Shown here one piece after another: positions 44,101-50,794 of a stretch of 64,000 nucleotides of DNA. Below the pieces are notes generated by a model, which was not told the origin of the DNA, made no database searches, and saw nothing but the letters and a program-made list of their open reading frames with translations. How positions within the stretch are numbered: position 1 is the stretch's first letter; every line of letters begins with the position of its first letter. Position numbers and translations under genes: made by a program. The stretch is from an uncultured bacterium (GTDB lineage: Bacteria; Bacillota; Clostridia; Oscillospirales; Ruminococcaceae): NCBI GenBank assembly GCA_905215965.1, contig CAJMSD010000003.1:62001-126000 (forward strand), read 5' to 3'.

Positions 44101-44401
44101 TGACCGAAGTGGAAAGGCCGTAATCGCGCAGATCGAAGCTCTCCGGCAGAACGTCGGCATTTCCGTATATATCGGGAACGTTTTCTACCGCGTCGTAAAC
44201 GGCAATAGGCGCAGCTATATTATCCGCTCCGGTCTTGCCTATAAGATTGATGAACTTGGTATCATCAAAGGAAACGTCCGCCGACTGCTCAGCCGTAAGA
44301 GCTTCTTCGGCAAAAACTGCCGGACAACAGGTCAAACAAAGAGCAGCTGCAACCAAAAGAGCATTTAAAGCGGCGGAGATCCTTTTAAGTTTTATTATCA
44401 T
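41198..44401 (-). CDS. Secreted papain-family cysteine protease with dockerin
   Basis: A 1067-residue cellulosomal protein. Signal peptide 1-31. The C1A peptidase domain (about 82-335) has C109 (QNPFGTCWTF), H273 (ANHSVTIVGW) and N300 (LAKNSWGSHF), so the triad is complete. A lectin-like beta domain follows (about 345-560), then a chitobiase-C-terminal-like module (DIMYSVNGGAYQKYS), further beta repeats, and a dockerin (999-1067) with loops DVDFDGFID and DFDEDGEIN. That dockerin is unlike the GH8/GH43 type. Such proteases may process or protect cellulosome parts. The ATG has TAGGAGG; promoter at 44461-44488. Confidence 0.92.
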   Translation of the reverse strand: MIIKLKRISAALNALLVAAALCLTCCPAVFAEEALTAEQSADVSFDDTKFINLIGKTGADNIAAPIAVYDAVENVPDIYGNADVLPESFDLRDYGLSTSVKNQNPFGTCWTFASAASAESSIMKYMPSVDIAELHTAFYPHYGDSSIDLGEENTGVLDSGGNCFVVTNLWAQWNGAVNESRLSYTDKRLVNDKGYFTGDDEYARRFENTSDFHLENAYMFDFDEDHGNAEKVNLLAKQFLYEGYSVDVSFLSTSYNYGSNTAYTGDPDALANHSVTIVGWDDNYTAASMPGHTGAWLAKNSWGSHFGENGYFWIAYDDMSLCEFAVYDINKSDNYSTNYQHDTMIPTQSMCADDNENINQPSYMANVFTAEETQQLEAVSTYINHQGTEYEVIIFTDLKDPSNPASGKASAVTKGRCDLTGYITIDLDKSVLIEKGSSFAVQVKLFCEDSKFVIPLESCNILENKKTGELDESLYLLSGYNSYSQISELTGKNESFYSEDGKNWTDVTDDVYELSDEEKEGYCELYLDSYSDAFSDEEIERVREVFDACNFKIVMGNISLKAFANPVNSVEFSHISGGVPLNEKVELSAGDDSDIMYSVNGGAYQKYSAPISITGDMKISATTDYIHFTEKNYTQAEEELSAVGYAAIRGGKAENDMSYAERVDSHTYNIHINGSSEAVKLYPISAASVTVNGNAAQNYEYTDEIPLDYGENTVIINLEQDNRLNNTVTLNIFRDIVSFDLEKETMSINVDAVITAADGHIFSNGESVSDYVGQELTAEFDEKTMNITVPERAVLPQLEIDYYNETLNFISNDIADYVEYSISGSDKWLPAEKRYIDGQNITSGMVMNKAFRIIPGESVSLRVAPGNNMFGSAAAVYDIPNADSAPQQMPEYTVSDDNCCLEYSDTLEYGKLCGKMSEIAFNKLADTYGYTPESFKTLMMKRWGVSEEELMTAMALEWDTTFEYPIENGSVCFAVRSYSDDDSFASQLRLAVMAVGARGDVDFDGFIDATDASAVLKYYADISTGTATDVTDEFLYAADFDEDGEINSSDSSGILRYYALAATGEMN

Positions 44402-44460
44402 AACAAATCCTCCTAAATATCAGAGTGTAATTTATATTCGATTACTTTACAGATAAATTT

Positions 44461-44488
44461 ATTATAACATATTTCTTTATATTTGTAA
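44461..44488 (-). promoter_or_regulatory. Predicted promoter of the protease-dockerin gene
   Basis: Minus strand: -35 TTACAA (44488-44483), 16-bp spacer, -10 TATAAT (44466-44461), 60 bp before the ATG. Confidence 0.6.
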
Positions 44489-44514
44489 GCGGCGTTATGC
44501 AAAGAATCAAAAGT

Positions 44515-44530
44515 TTGTGCAGTTGCACAA
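44515..44530. promoter_or_regulatory. Palindrome TTGTGCAGTTGCACAA, candidate operator
   Basis: Seven-base arms TTGTGCA/TGCACAA around two bases, 26 bp upstream of the protease -35 box. The site at 63910 shares 13 of its 16 bases, and 18937 carries the same half-sites. Confidence 0.45.
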
Positions 44531-44560
44531 TTGCCCGATAAAAAAATTGTGTATGTTGAC

Positions 44561-44590
44561 AAAAACTGCCGATCGGATATGATCGGCAGT
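44561..44590 (-). terminator. Terminator after carB
   Basis: Perfect 10-bp stem, ACTGCCGATC (44565-44574) with GATCGGCAGT (44581-44590), 6-nt loop; on the minus strand the stem is followed by TTTTTGT. Confidence 0.85.
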
Positions 44591-44599
44591 TTTATATAC

Positions 44600-47500
44600 T
44601 TATTTAATATCAAAGTGATGAGCCTGAAGCGATTTTACTCCAAAATGCGTATTTTCCTTGATCGCGCGTATACCCTCCGCACTTGCCTTGGCAGCAGCCA
44701 TTGTAGTGATATAAGTTACGCGGTGCTTGATCGCAGCCTTTCTGATATAGCTGTCGTCATGAACGCTTGTTTTTCCGGCAGGAGTATTAATAATGAGCTG
44801 TATCTCGCCGTTAGCGATCTGATCCGCAATATTAGGTCTGCCCTCATAGAGCTTGAATATACGCTCGCAGGGAATACCTGCTTCCTTTATCATCTCGTAG
44901 CTTTTTCCCGTAGCAATGATCTTGAAGCCAAGCTCGCTGAACGATTTTGCTATTTCGATAAGCTCCGGCTTGTCGCGGTCGCAAACGCTTAAAAGTACTG
45001 TTCCCTCGGAAGGAAGCCTTGTCTGAGTAGCCTCCTGAGCCTTATAGTAAGCCTCGCCGAAAGACGGAGAGATTCCCAGTACTTCACCTGTAGAACGCAT
45101 TTCAGGTCCAAGAACAGGGTCGACCTCCGGGAACATATTAAACGGAAATACCGCTTCTTTAACGCCGTAATGAGAGATCACCTTATCGGTAAGCTCAGGA
45201 ACGGGAGAAGAATTTCCCGTAATAGAAGATGTAATGATCTGAGTTGCGATCTGAACCATATTGATGCTGCAAACCTTTGAAACGAGCGGTACGGTTCTTG
45301 AAGCACGCGGATTAGCTTCAAGCACGTATACGGTATCTCCCTCGATAGCGTACTGCATATTCATGAGACCGCAAACGTTCATTTCAACGGCGATTTTCTT
45401 GGTATAATCCTTGATAGTCGCTACCTGTTTTTCCGTAAGATTTTTTGCCGGAAGAATGCAAGCAGAGTCGCCCGAATGAACTCCCGCAAGCTCGATATGC
45501 TCCATAACAGCAGGAACAAAACAGTTCTTTCCGTCGGAGATAGCGTCGGCTTCGCATTCGGTAGCATGATTAAGGAAGCGGTCGATAAGGATAGGTCTGT
45601 CAGGAGTAACGCCTACAGCTGCAGACATATATACCTTCATCATTTCATCGTCATGAACTATCTCCATGCCTCGTCCGCCGAGAACATATGACGGACGAAC
45701 CATAACAGGATAGCCGATCTTATTGGCAATCTCAAGAGCTTCGTCAACATTTACAGCCATTCCTGCTTCGGGCATTGGAATACCGAGCTTATCCATCATT
45801 GCGCGGAAGTGATCTCTGTCCTCTGCAAGGTCAATGGTTTCGGGAGAAGTGCCGAGTATATTAACGCCGTACTTTTTAAGGTCGTTGGCAAGGTTAAGCG
45901 GAGTCTGACCTCCGAACTGAGCTATAACTCCTACAGGCTTCTCTTTTTCGTGAATACTGAGAACATCTTCAAGAGTGAGCGGTTCGAAGTAAAGCTTATC
46001 TGAAGTATCGTAATCGGTAGAAACCGTTTCGGGATTACAGTTTACAATAATCGATTCAAAGCCGAGCTTTTTCAGTGCGAGAGCCGCATGAACGCAGCAG
46101 TAGTCGAATTCGATACCCTGACCTATTCTGTTAGGGCCGCCGCCTAAGATCATGATTTTAGGCTTATCGGTATTTACAGGGCTCTTATCCTCACTGAGGT
46201 GATATGTTGAGTAGTAATAAGCTGCATTTTCCGTACCGCTTACATGAACGCCTTCCCAAGCCTCGCGGATGCCGAATCCGAGACGGGCGTTTCTGATCTC
46301 TTCCTCGGAGACCTCAAGAAGCTGACTGAGATATCTGTCGCTGAATCCGTCAAGCTTAGCCTGACGAAGCACGCTTTCTTCGGGAACTGTTCCTTTCAGT
46401 TCAAGAAGTGAATTTTCCTCCTGAACAAGCTCCAGCATCTGCTGCAGGAACCAGTGCTTGATTTTTGTAAGCTCGAATATTTCGTCAATAGTTGCGCCTT
46501 TTCTAAGTGCCTCATAAATGATGAACTGTCTTTCACTTGTAGGGAAACGAAGCATCGACAAAAGCTCGTCCTTTGAAAGCTTGTTGAAATTCTTAGCGAA
46601 TCCGAGACCGTATCTTCCTGTTTCAAGACTTCTTATCGCTTTCTGAAAAGCCTCCTTATAGGTTTTTCCTATACTCATAACTTCGCCTACGGCTTTCATC
46701 TGAGTACCAAGCTTATCCTCTGCACCTTTGAATTTTTCAAACGCCCAGCGCGCGAATTTGATAACGACATAATCGCCGTCCGGAACATATTTATCAAGCG
46801 TTCCGTATTTTCCGCACGGGATCTCGTCAAGGGTAAGTCCGCAGGCAAGCATTGCCGAAACAAGCGCTATAGGGAAGCCTGTTGCTTTTGACGCAAGCGC
46901 CGATGAACGCGAGGTTCTCGGATTGATTTCGATAACAACGATACGTCCGCTTTCGGGATCGTGAGCAAACTGACAGTTACAGCCGCCGATAACCTCTATA
47001 GCCTCTACAATAGAGTACGCCTGACGCTGAAGCTCTTTCTGAACATCATCGGAAATTGTGAGCATAGGTGCGGAGCAGAACGAATCTCCGGTATGTACAC
47101 CGATAGGATCTATATTTTCGATAAAGCATACTGTGATAATGTTATTATTGGCATCACGAACGACCTCAAGCTCAAGCTCTTCCCAGCCGCTTATGCATTC
47201 TTCAACAAGAACCTGACCTACAAGACTTGCCTGAAGGCCTCTTGCGCAGACAACTTTAAGCTCGTCTACATTATAAACCATGCCGCCTCCGGCACCGCCC
47301 ATTGTATAAGCCGGACGAAGAACAACGGGGTATTTAAGCTTTTCGGCAATTTTTACAGCTTCATCGACTGAATAAGCTACCTCGCTTCTTGCCATTTCGA
47401 TCCCGAGCTTATCCATTGTGTGCTTGAATTCTATACGATCCTCGCCGCGCTCTATAGCGTCAAGCTGAACGCCTATTACCTGAACGCCGTATTTTTCGAG

Positions 47501-47821
47501 TACTCCGGCTTCTCCAAGCTCAGAGCACAGATTAAGTCCCGATTGACCGCCAAGATTCGGCAGAAGAGCATCGGGGCGCTCTTTTTCGATTATCTGAGTG
47601 AGTCTGTCCAGATTAAGAGGCTCAATGTAAGTAATATCGGCAACATCCGGATCAGTCATAATGGTTGCCGGATTTGAGTTGACGAGAACGATCTCATAAC
47701 CAAGCTTGCGCAGAGCTTTACAAGCCTGAGTTCCCGAATAGTCAAATTCACAAGCTTGACCGATAATTATCGGACCCGAACCAATAATCATAATTTTGTT
47801 AATATCCTGTTTTTTCGGCAT
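44600..47821 (-). CDS. carB: Carbamoyl-phosphate synthase large subunit
   Basis: Makes carbamoyl phosphate from bicarbonate, ATP and glutamine-derived ammonia for arginine and pyrimidine synthesis; 1073 residues. Two duplicated ATP-grasp halves are present: the first starts IMIIGSGPIIIGQACEFDYSG (residue ~10), the second IMILGGGPNRIGQGIEFDYC (~560). The C-terminal MGS-like allosteric domain is about 935-1073. It stands alone: carA is not adjacent, and the next gene upstream is divergent. argR at 23 kb could be a regulator, but no clear ARG box was found. GGGAGA precedes the ATG. Confidence 0.97.
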   Translation of the reverse strand: MPKKQDINKIMIIGSGPIIIGQACEFDYSGTQACKALRKLGYEIVLVNSNPATIMTDPDVADITYIEPLNLDRLTQIIEKERPDALLPNLGGQSGLNLCSELGEAGVLEKYGVQVIGVQLDAIERGEDRIEFKHTMDKLGIEMARSEVAYSVDEAVKIAEKLKYPVVLRPAYTMGGAGGGMVYNVDELKVVCARGLQASLVGQVLVEECISGWEELELEVVRDANNNIITVCFIENIDPIGVHTGDSFCSAPMLTISDDVQKELQRQAYSIVEAIEVIGGCNCQFAHDPESGRIVVIEINPRTSRSSALASKATGFPIALVSAMLACGLTLDEIPCGKYGTLDKYVPDGDYVVIKFARWAFEKFKGAEDKLGTQMKAVGEVMSIGKTYKEAFQKAIRSLETGRYGLGFAKNFNKLSKDELLSMLRFPTSERQFIIYEALRKGATIDEIFELTKIKHWFLQQMLELVQEENSLLELKGTVPEESVLRQAKLDGFSDRYLSQLLEVSEEEIRNARLGFGIREAWEGVHVSGTENAAYYYSTYHLSEDKSPVNTDKPKIMILGGGPNRIGQGIEFDYCCVHAALALKKLGFESIIVNCNPETVSTDYDTSDKLYFEPLTLEDVLSIHEKEKPVGVIAQFGGQTPLNLANDLKKYGVNILGTSPETIDLAEDRDHFRAMMDKLGIPMPEAGMAVNVDEALEIANKIGYPVMVRPSYVLGGRGMEIVHDDEMMKVYMSAAVGVTPDRPILIDRFLNHATECEADAISDGKNCFVPAVMEHIELAGVHSGDSACILPAKNLTEKQVATIKDYTKKIAVEMNVCGLMNMQYAIEGDTVYVLEANPRASRTVPLVSKVCSINMVQIATQIITSSITGNSSPVPELTDKVISHYGVKEAVFPFNMFPEVDPVLGPEMRSTGEVLGISPSFGEAYYKAQEATQTRLPSEGTVLLSVCDRDKPELIEIAKSFSELGFKIIATGKSYEMIKEAGIPCERIFKLYEGRPNIADQIANGEIQLIINTPAGKTSVHDDSYIRKAAIKHRVTYITTMAAAKASAEGIRAIKENTHFGVKSLQAHHFDIK

Positions 47822-47887
47822 ATTCTTCTCCCAACCCGCACAAAATGTACGTTGATATATTTAAGATTTTGAATGCTATTATTAGTA

Positions 47888-47916
47888 ATTATAGCATAAA
47901 ATATCTTAAAATGCAA
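47888..47916 (-). promoter_or_regulatory. Predicted carB promoter with overlapping inverted repeat
   Basis: Minus strand: -35 TTGCAT (47916-47911), 17-bp spacer, -10 TATAAT (47893-47888). ATGCTAT (47873-47879) and ATAGCAT (47891-47897) form an inverted repeat across the -10 and start region, a possible operator. Confidence 0.6.
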
Positions 47917-47954
47917 TAGGTAAATACAAATACTGATAAGGAAATCCGAAAATA

Positions 47955-47983
47955 TTGACAAATCGCAAAAAATATGATATAAG
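47955..47983 (+). promoter_or_regulatory. Upstream promoter P1 of the fusion gene, GC-rich discriminator
   Basis: -35 TTGACA (47955-47960, perfect), 17-bp spacer, -10 TATAAG (47978-47983), directly followed by the GC-rich hairpin GCGGC/GCCGC (47983-47994). Start would fall within the hairpin. Confidence 0.6.
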
Positions 47984-48047
47984 CGGCGAGCCGCCGCGGG
48001 CAGTTCGCGCTATAAAAAATTTGTTTTGTTAATTTTTCACGCGCATA

Positions 48048-48076
48048 TTGCATTTTTACAATTTATATGATATAAT
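48048..48076 (+). promoter_or_regulatory. Downstream promoter P2 of the fusion gene
   Basis: -35 TTGCAT (48048-48053), 17-bp spacer, -10 TATAAT (48071-48076), 39 bp before the ATG at 48116. Confidence 0.65.
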
Positions 48077-48115
48077 CAAAAAGTGATTATTATATTATAA
48101 AAGGAATGATGATGA

Positions 48116-50641
48116 ATGAAAATAAGTTTTTCAACCCTTGCCTGTCCTGATTTTTCATGGACCGACATATATTCTATGGCCAAAGACTTCAATTTTGACG
48201 GAATTGAGATCAGAGGACTTGGCAATGATATATTTGCCGTAAAAGCAAAGCCTTTTACTGAAGCGCAGCTTCCAAATACCGTGGAAAAACTAAAATCGCT
48301 CGGTATTGAGATACCGTGTCTTACTTCAGGTTCCTGTCTTAAATTCAAGGATAAACATGACGAGGTGAAAGCTGAGATCACTGCATATGCCGAACTTGCC
48401 GAAAAGCTCGGTGCATCTTTTATAAGAGTTCTTGCCGATCTTGAGCCTAATCCCGTAACGGAAGTTGACGACGATTATATAATTGAATTTCTTAAGGAGC
48501 TTGTTCCGATCGCCGAAGCTCACAATGTCACTCTTCTTGTCGAGACTAACGGCGTTTACAGCGATACTGCAAGATTAAGAAAAATTCTTGAGGCTGTTAA
48601 CAGCCGTAAGGTTGCGGCTTTATGGGATATGCACCACCCATACAGATTTGCGGGCGAGTCACCGGAACAGACCGTAGAAAATCTTGGCGAATATATAAAA
48701 TATACTCATATCAAGGACAGTGTAATGAACGAGGACGGTACTGTCGAATACAGGATCATGGGAAGCGGAGATATGCCTATAAAGGATATGCTCGAGGCTC
48801 TTAAATCGATCAACTACGGCGGATACGTTTCCCTTGAATGGGTAAAGCGCTGGGCTTCGAATCTGTCCGACGCAGGTATCGTTATTCCTCAGTATGCGCA
48901 GTATATGGCTCCGTATAAGAGAAAGCACAAGCATGATCTTCAAGATGATAAAAGATTTACCGGTAAGTATATCTGGCCGAAGGAGCGCCTTATAAATTAT
49001 ACATTTCCCGACGTTCTTGACCGTGTCTGCGAAGAATTTCCTAACCAGTACGCTTTCAGATATACCGAGCTTGATTATACAAGAACATATCCCGAATTCA
49101 GGGACGACGTTGATACGTTTGCAAGAGCTCTTCTGGCAATGGGCGTTAAAAAAGGCGATCATGTTGCGATCTGGGCAACAAATGTACCTCAGTGGTATAT
49201 CACATTCTGGGCTTCTACCAAAATCGGAGCTGTTCTTGTTACCGTAAACACAGAGTATAAGATCCACGAAGCGGAATACCTTCTGAAACAATCGGATACA
49301 AATACTCTCGTAATGATAGACGGACTTAAAGATACAAGCTATACGGGAATCATAAAGGAGCTTTGCCCCGAGCTTGAAACCTGCGAGCCGGGCAAGCTGA
49401 ATTCCGAAAAGTTCCCTTTCCTTAAAAATATAATTACCATCGACTCCAAGCAGAACGGCTGTTATACGTGGGAGGAAGCGATGAAGCTTGCCAAGAACGT
49501 TCCTTACAGCGAGGTTGAAAAGATCAGAAAAACCATTGATATTCACGATGTCTGCAATATGCAGTATACCTCCGGTACGACCGGATTCCCAAAGGGCGTT
49601 ATGCTTACTCATTATAATGTAGTTAATAACGGCAAAGCTATCGGCGACTGCATGGATCTCTCTACTGCCGACAGAATGATGATACAAGTACCGATGTTCC
49701 ATTGCTTCGGAATGGTTCTTGCTATGACCGCTTCGGTAACTCACGGAGTTACAATGTCTCCTATCACAAGATTCTCTCCCAGAAAAGGCTTGGACTGCAT
49801 CAACAGAGAAAAAATCACCTGCTTCCACGGCGTTCCGACAATGTTTATCGCAATGCTTGGCCACGAGAATTTTGCAACTACCGATTTCTCACACATGAGA
49901 ACAGGAATCATGGCAGGTTCTCCGTGTCCGATCAAGACAATGGAAGAGGTCATCGAGAAAATGCACATGACGGAAATATGCATCACCTACGGTCAGACAG
50001 AGGCTTCTCCTGCTACAACAATGAGCAAGACTACCGATACCATTGAGCAGCGTGTTAATACTGTCGGCGGACCTATTTTCGGAGTTGAATGCAAGATCGT
50101 AGATCCCGAAACAAACGAAGATCTCCCCGATGAGATCGACGGCGAATTTGTTGCAAGAGGATATAATATAATGAAGGGCTACTATAAAATGCCTGAAGCT
50201 ACCGCTGCCGCGATCGATTCCGAAGGCTGGCTCCATACAGGAGATCTCGCGCGCCGTACAAAGGACGGTTATTATAAGATCACAGGACGTATAAAGGATA
50301 TGATAATCAGAGGCGGCGAAAATATCTATCCCAAGGAGATCGAGGACTTCCTCTATACTTATCCGAAGGTAAACGACGTTCAGGTCATCGGTGTTCCCGA
50401 CGAGGATTACGGCGAGGAAATAATGGCTTGCATTATTCTCAAGGACGGCGAAGAATGTACCGAGGACGAGATCAAAAAGTATGTGCTTGCAAATATGGCA
50501 AAGCATAAGGTTCCGAGATATGTTGACTTTGTTAAGGAATTCCCGATGAATGCCGCAGGAAAGATACTCAAATATAAAATGAGAGAGCAAGCAGTTGAAA
50601 AGCTTGGTCTGCACAAGGCAAATAAAATTGTTACCGCATGA
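48116..50641 (+). CDS. Fusion: sugar isomerase/epimerase-like TIM barrel plus acyl-CoA synthetase
   Basis: An 841-residue cytoplasmic two-domain protein. Residues 1-270 form a xylose-isomerase-like (AP-endonuclease 2 family) TIM barrel with candidate metal ligands E143 (LVETNG), D171 (LWDMHH), H198 (YTHIKD) and E241 (SLEW). After a basic linker (268-282), residues ~285-830 are an ANL-superfamily acyl-CoA ligase: P-loop YTSGTTGFPKG (484-494), YGQTEAS, GWLHTGDLA, the hinge GRIKDMIIRGGENIYP, and the catalytic-lysine motif NAAGKILKYK. The frame is continuous with no internal ribosome site, so the fusion is real in this sequence. Substrates of both halves are unknown. Two promoters precede it and a terminator follows. 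Confidence 0.88.
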   Translation: MKISFSTLACPDFSWTDIYSMAKDFNFDGIEIRGLGNDIFAVKAKPFTEAQLPNTVEKLKSLGIEIPCLTSGSCLKFKDKHDEVKAEITAYAELAEKLGASFIRVLADLEPNPVTEVDDDYIIEFLKELVPIAEAHNVTLLVETNGVYSDTARLRKILEAVNSRKVAALWDMHHPYRFAGESPEQTVENLGEYIKYTHIKDSVMNEDGTVEYRIMGSGDMPIKDMLEALKSINYGGYVSLEWVKRWASNLSDAGIVIPQYAQYMAPYKRKHKHDLQDDKRFTGKYIWPKERLINYTFPDVLDRVCEEFPNQYAFRYTELDYTRTYPEFRDDVDTFARALLAMGVKKGDHVAIWATNVPQWYITFWASTKIGAVLVTVNTEYKIHEAEYLLKQSDTNTLVMIDGLKDTSYTGIIKELCPELETCEPGKLNSEKFPFLKNIITIDSKQNGCYTWEEAMKLAKNVPYSEVEKIRKTIDIHDVCNMQYTSGTTGFPKGVMLTHYNVVNNGKAIGDCMDLSTADRMMIQVPMFHCFGMVLAMTASVTHGVTMSPITRFSPRKGLDCINREKITCFHGVPTMFIAMLGHENFATTDFSHMRTGIMAGSPCPIKTMEEVIEKMHMTEICITYGQTEASPATTMSKTTDTIEQRVNTVGGPIFGVECKIVDPETNEDLPDEIDGEFVARGYNIMKGYYKMPEATAAAIDSEGWLHTGDLARRTKDGYYKITGRIKDMIIRGGENIYPKEIEDFLYTYPKVNDVQVIGVPDEDYGEEIMACIILKDGEECTEDEIKKYVLANMAKHKVPRYVDFVKEFPMNAAGKILKYKMREQAVEKLGLHKANKIVTA

Positions 50642-50644
50642 TAT

Positions 50645-50682
50645 AACGGCTGTCCGGATAACCGGACAGCCGTTATTTTTTT
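50645..50682 (+). terminator. Terminator after the fusion gene
   Basis: Perfect 13-bp stem, AACGGCTGTCCGG (50645-50657) with CCGGACAGCCGTT (50662-50674), 4-nt loop, then ATTTTTTTG. Confidence 0.92.
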
Positions 50683-50704
50683 GCTTCAAATTCTAAAATT
50701 ATAT

Positions 50705-50732
50705 TTACAAATAATTTTTGGTGTGATATAAT
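50705..50732 (+). promoter_or_regulatory. Predicted promoter of the PBP-GGDEF gene
   Basis: -35 TTACAA (50705-50710), 16-bp spacer, -10 TATAAT (50727-50732). Confidence 0.6.
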
Positions 50733-50794
50733 ATAGTTACAATAATTATGCCGTGCAGGTCGATAAAGTACGGCAATTCAAGGCTGGTGAATTT

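Noticed and set aside
48659..49864. 401-codon open frame on the minus strand
   Set aside because: Fully antisense to the fusion gene, whose both domains are well conserved; no ribosome site and no recognisable domain.
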